Assembly (NCBI GenBank): GCA_025765615.1
Contig: JAIVFJ010000001.1
Coordinates: 186,001-250,000 of the forward strand
Origin: Zopfochytrium polystomum
Taxonomy: Eukaryota; Chytridiomycota; Chytridiomycetes; Chytridiales; Chytridiaceae
Length of the DNA stretch: 64,000 nucleotides
Direction: 5' to 3'
The first letter of the stretch is position 1, and the number at the start of each line of letters is the position of its first letter. The notes below the pieces were generated by a model. That model was not told where the DNA came from. It did no database searches and saw only the letters and a list, made by a program, of their open reading frames with translations. Made by a program: the position numbers and the translations under genes. Below, in pieces: positions 39,925 to 50,931 of the stretch.

Positions 39925-42522
39925 ACCTGCCCGCCGAGATCATCTCTCGCATCGGCCGGTGCTGCCCGCACCGCCTCGCCCTCCCCACCAACGCGCTCAA
40001 CCGCTCGCTCCTCAGGCTCTTTTCGCTGCCCATCCACATCGCATCTCGCGCGAGGAACCACACGCCCAGCCCGCAGCAGCCACGGCACGGCGGTGAATCC
40101 GCTCAGACCCGCGCCCTAAAGGCCGAGGCGACCCACGGCAACATTGCGGTGCTGCAGCTTCTCCTCGACGCGGCCGCCGATAGCGCCAGTGCCGCGGGCG
40201 CAACCCGGGCCGCCGTCACTGTCACAAGCCCCACCCCTCCCATCGGCGCCCAGTCCGCGCCCATCGCCGCGGCCGCATCCAGCAACATCGAGGGCCTCCG
40301 ACTCCTTGCATCCCACGGCGCCGATCTACGCGCGCGGGGCCACGCTGCGCTGGTGGCCGCCGCGCGGGGCGTGGTCGAACTGTGTCTCGCCAGCGGGGGG
40401 GGCCGCTCGCGACGCTCGCGTCGGCGCTGCGCGCGACTTGCGCGCAGCCGCGCGGCGACGGCGTTTGCGACGGCGCGGCGGCGGTCGCAGCCATTCTACT
40501 CGCAGCGGGGGCGGAGATTGACCGTGCGCCGCTGACGGCGGCGGCAACGCAGGGCGGGGCCGCGCTCGTCCGGGTGCTGCTCGCGGCCGGCCCGAATGAG
40601 GAAGACCTCCGCAGGGCGCTGAAGTATTCGCCTGACAAAGCGTCCGCGAAACAGTCGAGCTGCTGTGGGAGGCGGCGGCGGCCGAAGGAGCGTCGGATGA
40701 AGAATCGTTGATTGAGCGTTGGTATGCGCCACTATTTTCGGCAGCAAAGGGCGGCAACACCGCCGTGGTGGAGCTCTTGGCGGAGCGGCGCCCTCCAAAC
40801 CAGGAAGCATTGGACGAGGCGATTTTGATTGCTGCCAATGGGGCCACGGCGAAGTGGTCAACCGTCGAAGTGGTCAACCGTCAACCTCTTGTTGGATCTT
40901 GCGACGTCGGGGGTACAACCCCTTCCGCCAGAAGTGCTGCCGTGGTTAGCAAAATGCAATCATTGGAACGTTGTACTCCGTCTGCTTCGTTACCCCGCCC
41001 AGGGATCGGTCCAATCGGACCGGGAACTCCTCGCAATGGCCGTGAATCTGCCAATGTAGAGTTGGCAAGAGAGATCCTCGAAGCTCGACCAAGTTTGCGG
41101 AGTGAGTAGGTTCCGATGCTCCAGGAAGGTGCGCCCACAGGCAATGTGGCCCTTGTGCGGCTCTTTATTGACACCAACTCTTGCGAAAACTTGCAAAAAG
41201 GTGATCTGAAGAAAGTGGTTTCGGCCGCATCGTCGTCTGGAAGCGTCGAGGCTGTAGAGCTATTGCTCCAGTTATATGCGGGCACGCGAAATCGTTCGAT
41301 ACTTTGGGAAGCACAAACTTCCGCAATTTCAAGGGGACACACAGACTTAATGCGCCTGTTGCTTGACAGTGAGAGCAACCTGCCTCCCTGTAACTTTCCG
41401 TCCAAGAAAATGCACCATGAGGATATCCTTGCATGGAATGCTGTGAATTCCGGAAAAGCAGATCTGCTGATGCTTTTACTCGATCAAGGGTTACGTTTCA
41501 ACCGCTTTTCCTTTCTCCTATTGGAAGGATGTCGAAATTCGGGGAAGAGCGCTGTCGTGCGCCTGCTGCTGGAACGAGGCTTCAGCTTCAGCGCCTTTGA
41601 TCTCAGAAAGCATGTTGAAAACCTTACAGAGGAGAGGATGTTTGACATTGCCGTCTGTCTTCTAGAACACCCGACAGGTCGCGACGTGAGTTTCGCAGGC
41701 TTCTTTTTCGATCAGCATCCGCGCAGGGAAATTCTAGACTTTTGAGCTTCTTGATCATCGATCCAGTAGTTGCGGCCGAAGTTGCCTGGTCCATCGAAAC
41801 AGCCTCAGAAAAGGGCCACTGCTCCTGCGTGTGGGTGATCCTCGATGGCGGAGCGCCGCAAGAACCGGCTCTGTCGAAAGCACTGGAGGAAGCCGCGGAC
41901 AATGGCCACGCAGATATTGTCGGATTGCTCCTCCGCAACCGGTCTGTAACCATGACGCCGGGACCAGCAGGCGCGCACCAGCTGTCTCTCTTTGCAGACG
42001 CATTCAATTCGGCTGTGCTTCAGGGGGCATGTGGCCGTCGTAAAGAAGCTTCTTCATCGCGGGGCGGTGGCCAACCAAATATCCGTAGGCCATGCGTTGC
42101 TTTCCTCTTCTCCCGAGATGCTGGAGCTGATACTGAACACGGGCGTTGCCTCCGCACGCGATCTGGACCGACTGGTGTTACAAGCCGGGCGCGATGGCCC
42201 CGATATGCTGCGCCTCACCCTCAAGTTCGGCGCGGACGCTGCGGCCGAATCCAGCGCTGCCGTCGTCGAGGCTGCAAAGGCCGACAGCGTCGTGTCTCGC
42301 GCTTTTGCTGAACCACGGCGCAGACGTCCACGCAGGACAACGAAGCTCTCGTTCAAGCAGCGACCAAGGGACACTTTGACTGCGTGAGGCTGTTGCTGCA
42401 CAGAGGAGCCGATCCCACGGCGCAAGGTGGTATCGCGGTGGTTGAGCTGAGAGAGAATCCGAAAGGAGGCCCGGAGTTTATGGACGAAATCATCCAGTTG
42501 GGGCTCATACACCAGTCATAGG
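39925..42522 (+). pseudogene. Ankyrin-repeat protein pseudogene
   Basis: An F-box-like start (LPAEIISRIGRCCPHRLAL) is followed by many conventional ankyrin units, e.g. GNIAVLQLLLDAAAD, EGLRLLASHGADLRARGHAA, VRVLLAAGPNEE, GNTAVVELLAERRPPNQEAL, GHTDLMRLLLDSES, SAVVRLLLERGFSF, GHADIVGLLLRNRS, VAVVKKLLHRGA, ALLLNHGADVHAGQ and FDCVRLLLHRGADPTAQGG, ending LIHQS. The units are spread over several frames. Breaks occur at a G8 run (40393-40400), near 40650, at a 16-bp duplication (40851-40882), near 41050-41115, near 41745, near 42010 and near 42300. A few might be introns, but the duplication is a true lesion. An intact relative would bind partner proteins, possibly as a ubiquitin-ligase adaptor. Confidence 0.75.
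40851..40882. repeat. 16-bp direct duplication causing a frameshift
   Basis: GAAGTGGTCAACCGTC occurs twice in a row (40851-40866 and 40867-40882). With one copy removed, the ankyrin frame runs straight on as KWSTVNLLLDLATSG. Confidence 0.9.
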
Positions 42523-42758
42523 TCGCTATTGAAGCGTATTGTGAGAAAGAATCTAAGTTTTGCCAGCTATGTGCGATATCCGAAAAATAAACCACTAAAA
42601 ACTTTACACGATGTGCGCGACCTCCTCGTTCGACCAAGAGACTCGGTCCCACCGACTTTCTGTGATTGGCATGAAACGTCGCTGAGCCGTGTCAGAGTGG
42701 CGTTTGTCCGTTGGGCCGGACAGTCGGTGGTCCTTCAATCCTCGGATTAACAGCACAG

Positions 42759-45443
42759 ATGACGCCCATCCAACCGTCGCGATGGTGGGCGCTTATCGTC
42801 AGGCGACAGCTCCACACTCGGCGGCGATCTCGCCTCGCTGGCGTCTCGATGCAGAATCGGGGCGGCGTCGATGGATCTTCCCCAACTCCACATACTCTTC
42901 GGCCGTACCAGGAAGAGTGCATCGCTGCCAGCTTGAAGGCGTTCGAGGAAGGAGTGAAACGGCAGGTTTGGGGATTGTCTTATTTGGTCTTAGCTGGACG
43001 GACGCAAATTCTTATCCTTCTCATTGTTACGGTAGGCAGTATCCTTACCGGTCGGGTCGGGAAAAACGGTTCGAGTTCACTCCTAATTTCCTGGTAGACC
43101 TCCTGCCTTACCTATCCAAGGTGATATTTTCGAACTTGATACCGCGGATACCAGTCAAAGTCGAAGGTGCGACGCGAACGCTTGTTCTAGCTCATCGTGG
43201 GGAACTGCTAGAACAGGCAAAGACTCAAATACAAAATAACGCGCCACTGGTAACTTGCTGCCCCCGCACATACGCCTCGCCGGCTCAAAAACCAATTAAA
43301 GGTAGTCATGAAGGATCAAGGAAGCAAAAAGCTGGAGGCAGACGACCTGAAAGACGCAGATGTTGTGGTTGCGAGGTACGTGATAAACTGGAGGTAGATT
43401 GCCTCTTACGGTCTGCAGCGTTCAGACTCTTGGACGAGCTAACACATCACGCTTCGACCTCTATAAGCCTGAGCTCTTCAAGTGCATTATTATAGGTAGG
43501 TTCAATCTCGTCGGAACTCATCGGTTGACAAGATCGTCTTCACATTCCCACTTATGCTGGATGTGCAGACGAGGTAGGGCAAAAACTGTTGGAACTGTAC
43601 TCTTCTGAAACGCCAATAGGCGCATCACGCTGCATCAGCCTCGTACCAGCGAGTGCTTGAGAAGTTTGGTGCTTTGAAACCCGAGTCGCATATTCTCGTT
43701 TGGGGGTGCTCCGCAACATTGCGACGCGAAGACGGTCGCAGCCTTGGCGTCGCTTTTGAGAAAATTGTGTACCATAAGCCATTTATTGAGATGATCCGAG
43801 AGAAGCAGTATGTGGCCGCGCGCTGACCAATATGTTTAGGGGCCTATCGGATTTTCTCACATTTTACTCGTAGTTTGTCCAACCTCAGAGTCGGGACGGT
43901 CAAGACGGACATTCTGGTGGACGGGATTCGGGTCACGGCTGGCGACTACGACACAGCACAGCTATCGATGGCGGTCAATGTCGATCGGAGGAACATTTGC
44001 GTGGTTGAAGCGTGGAAGCAATATGCTCGTTAGTAAATCTGCCTACATCGTCATCGCCACCTCTGACTTCGATTATATTGATCTGAATACCAGACGAGCA
44101 TCCAACGCACAAGCGAAAAATGACGGTGGCTTTCGCTGTGGATGTAGCCCATATTGAGTCCCTGACGCAAGCGTTCAGAGATGCTGGAATTGATGCGCGT
44201 GGTGTTAACGGGAACATGTCGACAGCGGAAAGGAATGATACTATTGAGGATTTTCGGAAGGGGCTGTTTCCGGTGATCGTCAATTGTGGTCAGTTGAGGA
44301 GATTTTAGATGTTGCGAACCTTTTTGAACCGATTCTCCTTCACTGTACAATCTGGTAGGTATCCTCACGGAAGGCGTGGATATCCCTGGCATCGACTGTG
44401 TGCTTCTGGCTCGCCCGACTCGATCATCGGTTTTGCTCCAACAGATGATTGGAAGAGGACTCCGCAAGTACAAATGTCCAAACGGTGTCGAGAAGGCCGA
44501 CTGTTTAGTACTCGATTTTGTGGATGTGACTAGGCGAGAAGCGGGCATGAGAATGACAGTCCCGTCTCTCCTGGGTCTTCGCAGCGATTTCGAAATGAAA
44601 CCAGGTAGGATCTTTCTACGCGACTCAATTTGGGATGATGTATTTGAGCAATGCTACAGTGATGAAGGAGGGTGCACGACGTGGTGGCAGCGTGGACAAT
44701 GAAACGTGGACCCTTGAGGAATTAATGGAGAAAGACAACGACAGTTTCTTGCAGCCTCCAATGGGAGACGAGGATGACTATGATATGGATGGGAGAAACG
44801 TGGAGCTTGATATCCGAGTCAAGTATCACCAGGATTTCCTATCGATGTTCGGAAAGCGTCATGGTGACGAAGACCTCGCAAACCAACACATTAGAACGCT
44901 GTCGAGATTAAGTTGGGTGCAGGTTGGGCCGAAGGAGTATGTGCTGCAATGCGATAAGACCAAGTCAATCTCTCTGAAGAACGAAGGGGGTGAGCTTTAC
45001 TTACTATTCTAACAACGTCGCTTACTTCTCCACTTCCATCCCGCTTGGAAGACTTGTACGTCGCCTATTTGCGATCGAAACGAAAATCCAAGAAAAGCCA
45101 CTGGCAATACAGTTCACCCATATTATCGCACGACTCGCTCCGCTCGGCCATCCAAGCCTGCGACACGTGGGTCCAGGATACGTTCCGGTCGCAAATTCGT
45201 CTGATCGAGGTGTGCGCCCCGTGGCGCTCGAAGCCCGCGACCGACGCCCAAGTGAAGGCGCTCAATGCGTTGGGAGAGCGCGACTGGACCGGCGTCAGCC
45301 GCGGTGTCGCGAGCGACATGCTTACGAGGGTGTACAGTGGAGGAAAGGGCAAAGCGGAGAAGGCGGGCGTGGAAGCAAGAAAACTTGAGAAGAGGGAAAA
45401 GGCGATGCTGAAGAAACGCCGTGATTCCGGGTGGGAACTTTGA
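42759..45443 (+). CDS. IRC3: IRC3-like mitochondrial SF2 helicase
   Basis: Twelve predicted exons give about 700 aa. The N terminus [20 protein letters not shown] is rich in Arg without acids, as in a mitochondrial presequence, which decides the ATG at 42759. Motifs in order: LRPYQEECI (Q-like), LPVGSGKT (Walker A, exon 43036-43068), [16 protein letters not shown] (Ia), DEAH (split over exons 43419-43495, 43569-43573 and 43620 on), [12 protein letters not shown] (III), then [14 protein letters not shown] (IV), [12 protein letters not shown] (V) and [10 protein letters not shown] (VI). The tail ([15 protein letters not shown]) is typical of IRC3, which in yeast remodels branched mitochondrial DNA. 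The 5-nt exon is unusual (see findings). A truncated copy lies at 38405. Confidence 0.88.
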
Positions 45444-45619
45444 GGCGATAACCAACTATGAATACATTATTTATCAAGTATAATCCGCGACAGTTTGAAC
45501 TCCTTCTATGAGGCACAAACTTTTGAAAAACATCAGCCTTGAGTTCTCGCCCATTATGTGTTGAAAGGACTGTGGAATTGTCGGCGGAGCCATGTCTCCG
45601 TTTGTGGATTCGGTTTGAC

Positions 45620-46548
45620 ATGGACTCGGTGCTCGGCCCAGGCGAAGACGACATCGTCGAGGGGCTCCGAGTCATGCGCGACAAGCTCGTCGCGCTGCAC
45701 CACTCGCTCACGGCGTTCCTCGCGCTACCGCACCACGTTCAATGGTAAATCAATGAGAGTGGTAGATGCGGCCACGCGATCCGTCGGGCACTTACTTATG
45801 ACACTGCCGCAACCCGTCGTCCAACGCAGGCCGGAGGTCCTCGCCCAGTTCAATACCTTTATATCAAAGTATGAAACGCTGCTGAGCGCCATGCAGGATC
45901 CCATGCTCAAGCAGCTCCTCGTCATGCCAAAGTCCCTTCCCGTGGAAGACCCAGACTTTCGTGAGTTGCCAGCGAGACGAACAGATCGACCGTTTGCTCA
46001 CGTCCAACCTCAAACAATGCTTCCCTTCCCCCACAAACCCCCCCCCAAAACCAGTCCCGCGAGTCCTCCTGCGCACGAAGCTGATCCCCGAAGTCGAGGA
46101 CGAAGAGCGCGCGGTTCGGCTGCGGCACGCGGAGCGCAGCGACGCGGCGGGGATGCCGCTGCCGCTGCCGACGGCGAACCGGCTGGACGAGGGCGCGATC
46201 CGGCAGGAGCTCCTCGAGTGGGAAGAGCGCGTCGAGTTCCACGAGGCCGTCGCCGCGTTCGCGGAGGAGTTTGTCGACGGGTTTGCAGACTACAACTTCA
46301 AGTCGCGGCTGCCCGCTGACGTCCGCGTCGCGGCGCCGGCGGCGGAGGCAAACAACGCGGTGCAGGGATTGGTCGGGACGGCGCTGGCCGCCACCGCGGC
46401 TGGGGCTGGAGGTGATGCTGTCGCAGAGGTCGCGGCTACGGCACAGACGCCGTCGCCGGGGGGCTCGGCGGCGGTTGTGGCGATGACGCCGCAGCAGCTG
46501 GACGAAGAGTGCAGGCAACTCGTACGATGGATGGCATTTGGGATCTAG
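45620..46548 (+). CDS. MED8: Mediator complex subunit 8
   Basis: Exons 45620-45744, 45830-45960 and 46055-46548 join in frame to about 249 aa. Med8 is a head-module subunit that contacts TBP and Med18/20 during RNA polymerase II initiation in the nucleus. Family traits: an N-terminal helix pair (EGLRVMRDKLVALHHSLTAFL), a second helical block (PEVLAQFNTFISKYETLLSAM), LLVMPKSLP, and the hallmark VLLRTKLIPEVEDEE corresponding to the conserved LRTKP-PEVE motif. The Ala-rich tail ends CRQLVRWMAFGI, matching the late helix that binds Med18 in other species. Confidence 0.82.
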
Positions 46549-47010
46549 CGTGGCTTCCTAACCCTTGTGTCGATTGTGACTGCCTGGTGCCAAACAAATG
46601 ACAACAGAATACCACTTGCATAGACAGCCTCATTGAAATGCTACCTGTTGTAGTTGAGTTGGCTTTGTGCACCGGCTCCCAGCTGTGCAGCAGGTTACGG
46701 GCAGTCTAAAGTCTTTTTTTCAATCGCAACTTTGGATGGCCAAGGAGATTTATTCTGTTTTCCACTCTTTCTGAGGCAGACAGACCGGCAGACAGATTTC
46801 GTGCCAGCATCATCCCGTGGCTGCGCACGGCCCCCAAAGCATACAGCCGCCAACTTGGCCAGCATCCGAGTACTGAACAATCTCTGAGGAGTGATCGACC
46901 AGCAGCAAGCCCAGCTCAAAAGCAAAGCGACGCGCCGCAGGGACCTCCTGTACCTTCCTCGGAGACCTCTTGCACCACTACTCCCCCAGATCAACCCCGC
47001 CGCATTCATC
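46549..47010. other. Intergenic
   Basis: No family-like frame; 5' flank of the second WW-ankyrin gene. Confidence 0.4.
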
Positions 47011-47859
47011 ATGACCACCCCAAACATCTCTGCCGACGGAGCGGAATCCATCTGCGCATACCTCGAACCAAAGGACCGCTACCGGATCGCCACCCTCTTC
47101 CGGCTAGAACACGAGCAGCACGTGGCGTACGCTCTCCTCCGCGGGAAAATCGACCTCGACGCTGCGAGCATCGCGGGCGACCCTTCCAAGCTGGAATTTC
47201 TCCTGGGCTCGGCGCGGGCGGGCAAGCTGGAGCCCAAGTACTCGCGCGACGCAATGAACAGCGCCAGCCGGCTCGGGCACGTCGCCGTGCTGCAGTGGTG
47301 GAAGGAGTCGGGATTGGATCTGCAGTTCTCGGACCAAGCGCTGACGCTGGCCAGCGCTGCGGGACAGCTGAGGTCGCTGGCGTGGTGGCGCGACAGCGGG
47401 CTGCCGTTTGCGGCGTCGCCGTTCGCGATCCAGTTCGCGAGCGAGCAAGGGAACGTGGCCGCGCTCCAGTGGTGGAAGTCTGAGTCGGGCCTGAAGGAGC
47501 TCCAGTACAACCACATGCCCGTCGACAAGGCCAGTTTCAACGGGCACATCCACGTCCTGCAATGGTGGAGGGATAGCGGCCTGCCGATGAAGTACACCGA
47601 GTTTGCCATGAACTCGGCGAGCTCAAAGGGCGACATGGAAGTGCTGCAGTGGTGGCGCCAGAGCGGGCTCGAGCTCAAGTACGGCAAGCAGGCCTTGGAC
47701 TCGGCGAGCGCGCTGGTCCGGTTGCCCATCCTGAGGTGGTGGCGCTACAACAGCAGGCTGGAGATGAAGTACAGCGACCTTGACTTTGAAACCGCAAAGC
47801 GCCTTTACCATCCCCTGGTCCTGCAGTTTTGGGTCGACACTGGGCGGTTCCGTCCGTAA
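47011..47859 (+). CDS. Ankyrin-like protein with WW-ending repeats (282 aa)
   Basis: A single-exon protein, start chosen at MTTPNISADGAESICAYLEP. The F-box-like N terminus is followed by about six 33-residue units of the form GHVAVLQWWKESGLDLQFS, with the WW pair and the SGL turn kept in QLRSLAWWRDSGL, NVAALQWW, HIHVLQWWRDSGL, DMEVLQWWRQSGLELKYG and LPILRWW. It is the same family as 13847-15001 but shorter. A protein-binding scaffold is likely; partner unknown. Confidence 0.85.
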   Translation: MTTPNISADGAESICAYLEPKDRYRIATLFRLEHEQHVAYALLRGKIDLDAASIAGDPSKLEFLLGSARAGKLEPKYSRDAMNSASRLGHVAVLQWWKESGLDLQFSDQALTLASAAGQLRSLAWWRDSGLPFAASPFAIQFASEQGNVAALQWWKSESGLKELQYNHMPVDKASFNGHIHVLQWWRDSGLPMKYTEFAMNSASSKGDMEVLQWWRQSGLELKYGKQALDSASALVRLPILRWWRYNSRLEMKYSDLDFETAKRLYHPLVLQFWVDTGRFRP

Positions 47860-48197
47860 ATGGGTGTCGTTTCCTTCGTTTTCATTTTGAGTTTACCTGA
47901 AGGACTCATGTAGTGGATTCGTGTGATATCAGTAGGCACGTCAAGTTAGCGTCGCTGTAACTTTCACGTCTTTCGTGCGGAATATGGCTCTCATTTAACC
48001 TACCGGCTAAAATATATCGTTTTGTGTGAGTGATGGGGATTTGGGCGGGCCTCAATGTTATTAGGGAGTGCCTTGTCAAGACTGAGTTTGAAAATAACCC
48101 ATCGCACCGACAAACAGGCATCCAGCTCGTCGTGCACCCCTTTCCCCGCCCCTAACGTCCGCCGTCAACCACTAGCAACCCTGCGCTGGAAGAAACC
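47860..48197. other. Intergenic (promoter region of WDR92)
   Basis: No family-like frame was found. Confidence 0.4.
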
Positions 48198-49896
48198 ATG
48201 AACGGCAGCGCGATCGAAATCGACCCGTCCCCGGCCCTCGACAAGCCGCAGATCATCACCGTCGCCTCAAGGTCCCTGACCTACACGCCATACGACGTGC
48301 GCTGGATCCCGTGCTCCGCGCGCTTTGTCGTCCTCGGTCAGCACGCGCGGGGCACCGGCGCGCTGCAGGTGCTTGAGCTCGAGAAGGGAAAGATCGTCAT
48401 GGTGCACGAGGTGAGTACGGCCGAGCCATTGTTCGTAGCTAGCTGAGGACGATAAACTCCCACCCCCCGTTCCCGACGTAGGTGGAGAAAAAGCACGCGT
48501 TCAAGTGCGGCACGTTTGCGGCGTCGTCGCTGCAGACGCGGCACCTGGCGTGCGGCGACTTTGACGGCACCCTATCCCTATACGACCTCGAGCGCACGGA
48601 GCTGCCCGTGTTCTCGGTCAAGGCGCACGAGCAGATCATCAACTGCATCGACGGCGCCGGCGGCGTCGGGGTTAAGACGGGCCCGCCTGAGGTTGCGACT
48701 GGAGGGAGGGACGGTGGGTGTAAGGGGGCTGTGTGGGGTTGGGTTGTGGTGTTTGTTTTCGGTTAAGGGGGTGTTGCCAAAAAACGTTTAACCGAACTTT
48801 TGTTATCATTCCAACTTCCGTGCCACTGCACCACACCACTGCCCCTCCAAAGGCGTCGTCAAAGTCTGGGACGTGCGGCAAAAAGACGCGCCGGTCGCGA
48901 GCATCGCGCCTCCGGAAGGACATGCATCGAGGGACGTCTGGACCGTCGCATTTGGTACGGCACAGTGACCCGCCCCCCGCGGCCCCACCCCGCACTCCAT
49001 AACAACCAAACCTCCAACCCAGGCAACTCCTACACAGACACCGACCGGATGCTCTGCGCCGGGTACGAGAACGGCGACGTCAAGCTGTTCGACCTGCGCA
49101 CCATGTCGCAGCACTGGGAGACCAACGTGCGCAACGGCGTCTGCTCGGTCGAGTTTGACCGCAAGGACGTGCCGATGAACAAGCTGGTCGTCGCCACGCT
49201 CGAGAGCACCGTGCACGCATTTGAAATGAGGACGAAGCATCCGACCGCCGGGTTTGCCGCCGTCGTCAAGAAGGTTGGTTGCGGCTGTGCGCTCAATTTT
49301 TGGGATGATGCTTTCTTTTTTTTCTTTTTCACTCTCTTTTAACCGTGGGTTCGGCGGTGGTCACCGCCCCACCTTCCCTTCCGCTCCTCTGGTTTTTCGC
49401 CCCGCAGAACACCGACAACACCACGATCTGGACCGTCCGGCACCTGCCGCAAAACCGTGATGTCTTTCTCACCTCGTGCGGCAACGGAAAGCTGCACTTA
49501 TACAAATAGTTGAGTTTCTGCTTGTCTTGTTGACAATTTTTCTTTGCTTTCCTCTTGCTCACCTTGTTTCTTTCTTCTTTCCCTCCTCTTCCCCCCAAAA
49601 ACTTTAACTGAATCCCAAACTTCCCAATGCCCACACCCACTCCCACAACCCCAATCGACCGCTTCCACCCCCCGGGTGGACCCAGCCACTACCCCTCGCA
49701 GCGACAGCGCAAAAACGCAAAGGACGATCAACCGGAAGGCGTGCCGGGGCAGCTGGACCGGCTGAACCACGCGGTGGTGGCCGAGCAGCCTGTGTCGAGC
49801 TTCGACTGGTCGCCAGACAAGATGGGCCTCTTCGCTTGCTCTGCGTTCGACCAGCAGGTGCGGGTCGGTTGCGTCACGCGGTTGGAGTCTGTGTGA
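48198..49896 (+). CDS. WDR92: WDR92/DNAAF10, axonemal dynein assembly factor
   Basis: Six exons (48198-48410, 48482-48713, 48853-48954, 49023-49273, 49408-49508, 49686-49896) join in phase to about 369 aa forming a 7-bladed WD40 propeller. Diagnostic segments: [26 protein letters not shown]-like [17 protein letters not shown]-like [87 protein letters not shown] and [13 protein letters not shown]. The protein works with R2TP/prefoldin-like chaperones to preassemble outer and inner dynein arms in the cytoplasm. Its presence implies a motile flagellum. Confidence 0.93.
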
Positions 49897-49992
49897 AGTT
49901 ATTGAGGGGAGAGGGGGAGGGGGAAGGAAAAAGGCTGCTTTGGTGCGAGATATGGGGGTTGTGAATGGCTCCTTTGGTGAACTTCGCTAAAG

Positions 49993-50024
<32 letters not shown>

Positions 50025-50931
50025 CAATGCACATCTGAATGTTCACCTGCTCCATCAAAAAAAAAAAAAAAATCAAGAAAGTTACACGACCCATGTGCCC
50101 CTCCCTCGTGCGTCTTGGGGCATGTTACACGCTGTCAACAGACTTCGAGGCTTGGGATAAATTAGCAAAAACGACCACGAAAAGAAAAGAAAAAAAGGTT
50201 AGGTTTCAAATCGGATAAGCCACACCCCCTGCTGCTGCATTCGATTCATTAAATTTCGCGGCAGGTGGGGGAAGCGGGAGGCGAGAATAAAGATGTTCGT
50301 TCCACAAGGCCCTGAAGTGGACGCGGGGGATCGTGGCTCGAAAGCAGGAGCGTCGATATTGTCTTCTTCGCGTTTTTGTCTTGTTTTAGGGGGTGTTTTT
50401 TCGCGTTTTTGATTGATTTTAGAAGCCACACGAGTTTCGCGATTTGCTTTGCATAAATACTTCCGATATTGTCCTGGGCCCGCGTTTCCTTGGGCATTTT
50501 CGTGCCCTTTCTTTTTAGCGGACGGTGTGGAACGGAAAGTTGGTGGTTGGGGTGTGTGGGTTCAGGGTTGTTCGAATGCGAAAAAAAAAAAATAGGGTCA
50601 CATATATCATACTGGTTAGGATGGTAGGAGCAAAACAAGGCAAAACAACGGAAGGTGGAGAGCAGGGCAGGGACGTTGGGGGGCGGGATATGGGTATTGC
50701 AAGGCTAGGCTGTGGTGGGGTGGTTAACACAATAAGGGCGGATGGATAGCAGCGAGTGGCCAAAGAGTTTAGGAGTGGTCTCGAAAAGGACGAAGGGAGG
50801 AAAGCGCACCACACGTAATAATGATAATAATATGAAAAGAAAAATAAAACTGAACATCCGGCCAAGCGAAACGAAGACCAAGAAAAAAAAAAGAAAAAAA
50901 AAGCAGCAGACGAAACAACATCACCACCCTT
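49897..50931. other. Intergenic with poly(A) tracts
   Basis: Long A runs lie at about 49989-50021 and 50057-50073, with short A runs near 50580 and 50885. No family-like frame was found. Confidence 0.45.

Noticed and set aside
49989..50073. Poly(A) tail of a second retroelement
   Set aside because: There is no element-like coding sequence beside it, and no flanking duplication was seen.
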